From assembly GCA_017615235.1 (NCBI GenBank), contig JAGAAM010000105.1:1-6017 (forward strand): 6,017 bases of DNA. The letters are read 5' to 3'. This stretch comes from Clostridia bacterium. Its GTDB lineage: Bacteria > Bacillota_A > Clostridia > Oscillospirales > CAG-382. Made by a program: the position numbers and the translations under genes. The notes under the pieces are model-generated. The model had not been told where the DNA came from, searched no databases, and worked only from the letters and a program-made list of their open reading frames with translations. Below, in pieces: positions 5,162 to 6,017 of this stretch (position 1 is its first letter; the number at the start of each line of letters is the position of its first letter).

Positions 5162-6017
5162 TCAGCTTCTGTGCCAGTAGAAATCGCTGTATGTGCTTGT
5201 TAAACACCTCGCCGCTATTGCAGGATCCGAAAGATCGGAAGAACTTAAATTCGTTCCGCTCGCCGCGGATGACGAAGTCGATACCCACCATCCGTTCGGG
5301 TTTGCAAACGTCACGCTTGTAAGCGAAGTGCAGCTTTCGAAAGCACTCTGGCCTATGCTCGTTACGCTTTTGCCGATCGTTATGCTTTTAAGCGAGGTAC
5401 AGTAGGAGAAAACTTGTGTGTCTATGCTCGTTACGCTGTCGGGGATCTCTATGCTTGTAAGCGAGGTGCAGTAGGAGAAAGCACTCGCACCAATGCTCGT
5501 TACACCGTTTCCGATCGTTACGTTTTCAAGCGACAGGCAGTTGTGGAAAGCATAATCGCCTATGCTCGTTACACCGTTGCCGATCGTTACGCTTTCAAGC
5601 AAGGGGCAGTATAAGAACGCACCTTCGCCTATGCTCGTTACGCCGTCGGGAATAACCATGCTTGTAAGCGAGGCGCAGTCGGAAAAAGCATATCCGCCTA
5701 TGCTCGTTACGCTGTCGGGGATAACCATGCTTGTAAGCGAGGTGCAGTCGCGGAAAGCGCCAAATGCGATGCAAAGCGTACCGCCTTTGATAGCATATGC
5801 TCCGGAAATATCATCTTTTGCTCTTATGAGATATTTATCGATATACAAAACGCCGTTTTCCCAGTTGCTTTCGTTGCTGTAATATAAAGTGTCTTCATAA
5901 GCTTGTCTGCCTATGCTTGTTACGCCGCTGCCGATCGTTATGCTTTCAAGCGAAGTGCAGCACCAGAAAGCTTCACTGCCTATGCTCGTTACGCTGTCGG
6001 GAATCGCTATGCTTGTA
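5162..6017 (-). CDS. BspA-like leucine-rich-repeat surface protein, 5' end beyond window
   Basis: The C-terminal 284 codons of a longer gene; the frame is open to the right edge (first full codon 6016-6014) and ends at TGA 5164-5162. It contains about nine BspA-type LRR_5 repeats of 23 residues with consensus SxTIPDSVTSIGxxAFxxCT, where alternate copies read TIGNGVTSIG. An island of about 35 residues near visible residues 38-72 (containing SNWENGVLYIDKYLI and ISGAYAIKGG) breaks the array; such islands are common in these proteins. The last 45 or so residues leave the repeat pattern: FANPNGWWVSTSSSAASG, a serine-rich stretch, then LTSTYSDFYWHRS at the very end. No LPxTG sorting signal or membrane anchor is visible at this end. 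BspA-like proteins are mostly secreted or surface exposed and bind host or microbial ligands; the role here is inferred. Starting at TTG 5848 would cut the repeat array, so that start is rejected. Confidence 0.88.
   Translation of the reverse strand, partial: TSIAIPDSVTSIGSEAFWCCTSLESITIGSGVTSIGRQAYEDTLYYSNESNWENGVLYIDKYLIRAKDDISGAYAIKGGTLCIAFGAFRDCTSLTSMVIPDSVTSIGGYAFSDCASLTSMVIPDGVTSIGEGAFLYCPLLESVTIGNGVTSIGDYAFHNCLSLENVTIGNGVTSIGASAFSYCTSLTSIEIPDSVTSIDTQVFSYCTSLKSITIGKSVTSIGQSAFESCTSLTSVTFANPNGWWVSTSSSAASGTNLSSSDLSDPAIAARCLTSTYSDFYWHRS
5354..5767 (-). repeat. Six tandem 69-bp repeats encoding LRR units
   Basis: The motif TATGCTCGTTAC, read on the plus strand, recurs at 5354, 5423, 5492 (as AATGCTCGTTAC), 5561, 5630 and 5699, exactly 69 nt apart, matching the 23-residue LRR period. 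Bases around the motif are nearly identical while the intervals vary, so the array could change copy number by slippage or recombination in frame. Confidence 0.85.
5912..6017 (-). repeat. Further 69-bp LRR repeats, running off the window
   Basis: Copies of the same repeat begin at 5912 (TATGCTTGTTAC) and 5981 (TATGCTCGTTAC), again 69 nt apart. The 144-nt gap between this block and the six-copy block is one degenerate repeat plus the non-LRR island. The second copy is cut by the window edge. Confidence 0.8.

Noticed and set aside
5354..5767. Non-coding tandem repeat or CRISPR from the 69-bp periodicity
   Set aside because: The period equals 23 codons and the repeats translate into standard BspA-type LRR units.
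5849..6017. Idea that the LRR protein begins at TTG 5848
   Set aside because: The same frame continues upstream with intact LRR repeats to the window edge, so this TTG is an internal leucine codon.

Overview
The window looks like a chromosomal segment of a spore-forming, fairly GC-rich member of the Clostridia, probably an uncultured gut-type lineage. The main evidence is an intact spoIVA (spore-coat ATPase) followed by a YlmC/YmxH-family sporulation gene, Firmicutes-style GGAGG ribosome binding sites, sigma-A type promoters and clean rho-independent terminators. The lineage is inferred from gene content and protein style, not from a search.

Layout from left to right. (1) Positions 1-1887, minus strand: the first 629 codons of a membrane-anchored protein with four successive lamin-tail (LTD) domains. 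The frame is still open at the left edge, so its C-terminus, possibly a CotH-like kinase domain, is missing. (2) Positions 1888-2084: leader and promoter of that gene (sigma-A boxes, a hairpin at the predicted 5' end, a short direct repeat), then the terminator of the next gene. (3) Positions 2085-3149, minus strand: pfkA, ATP-dependent 6-phosphofructokinase, 354 aa. (4) Positions 3150-3282: a compact divergent promoter region with a good sigma-A promoter for pfkA and a possible sigma-E promoter for spoIVA whose -35 boxes overlap. (5) Positions 3283-4758, plus strand: spoIVA, complete at 491 aa, with its ATPase residues at the same positions as I recall for the Bacillus protein. (6) Positions 4743-5024, plus strand: a 93-aa YlmC/YmxH-type PRC-barrel protein overlapping the spoIVA 3' end. 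(7) Positions 5025-5161: an array of four mini-hairpins joined by near-identical ATATCGA-like linkers, then a symmetric bidirectional terminator. (8) Positions 5162-6017, minus strand: the C-terminal 284 codons of a BspA-like leucine-rich-repeat protein, encoded by 69-bp repeats and open at the right edge.

How the parts fit: spoIVA and the YmxH-like gene form a two-gene sporulation operon, probably mother-cell expressed. pfkA is a housekeeping glycolytic gene read divergently from the same short regulatory region. The LTD and BspA-like proteins are probably surface or secreted proteins and have no visible functional link to the others. The most unusual element is the mini-hairpin array at 5032-5118, whose stems differ in sequence while structure, spacing and linkers are kept.
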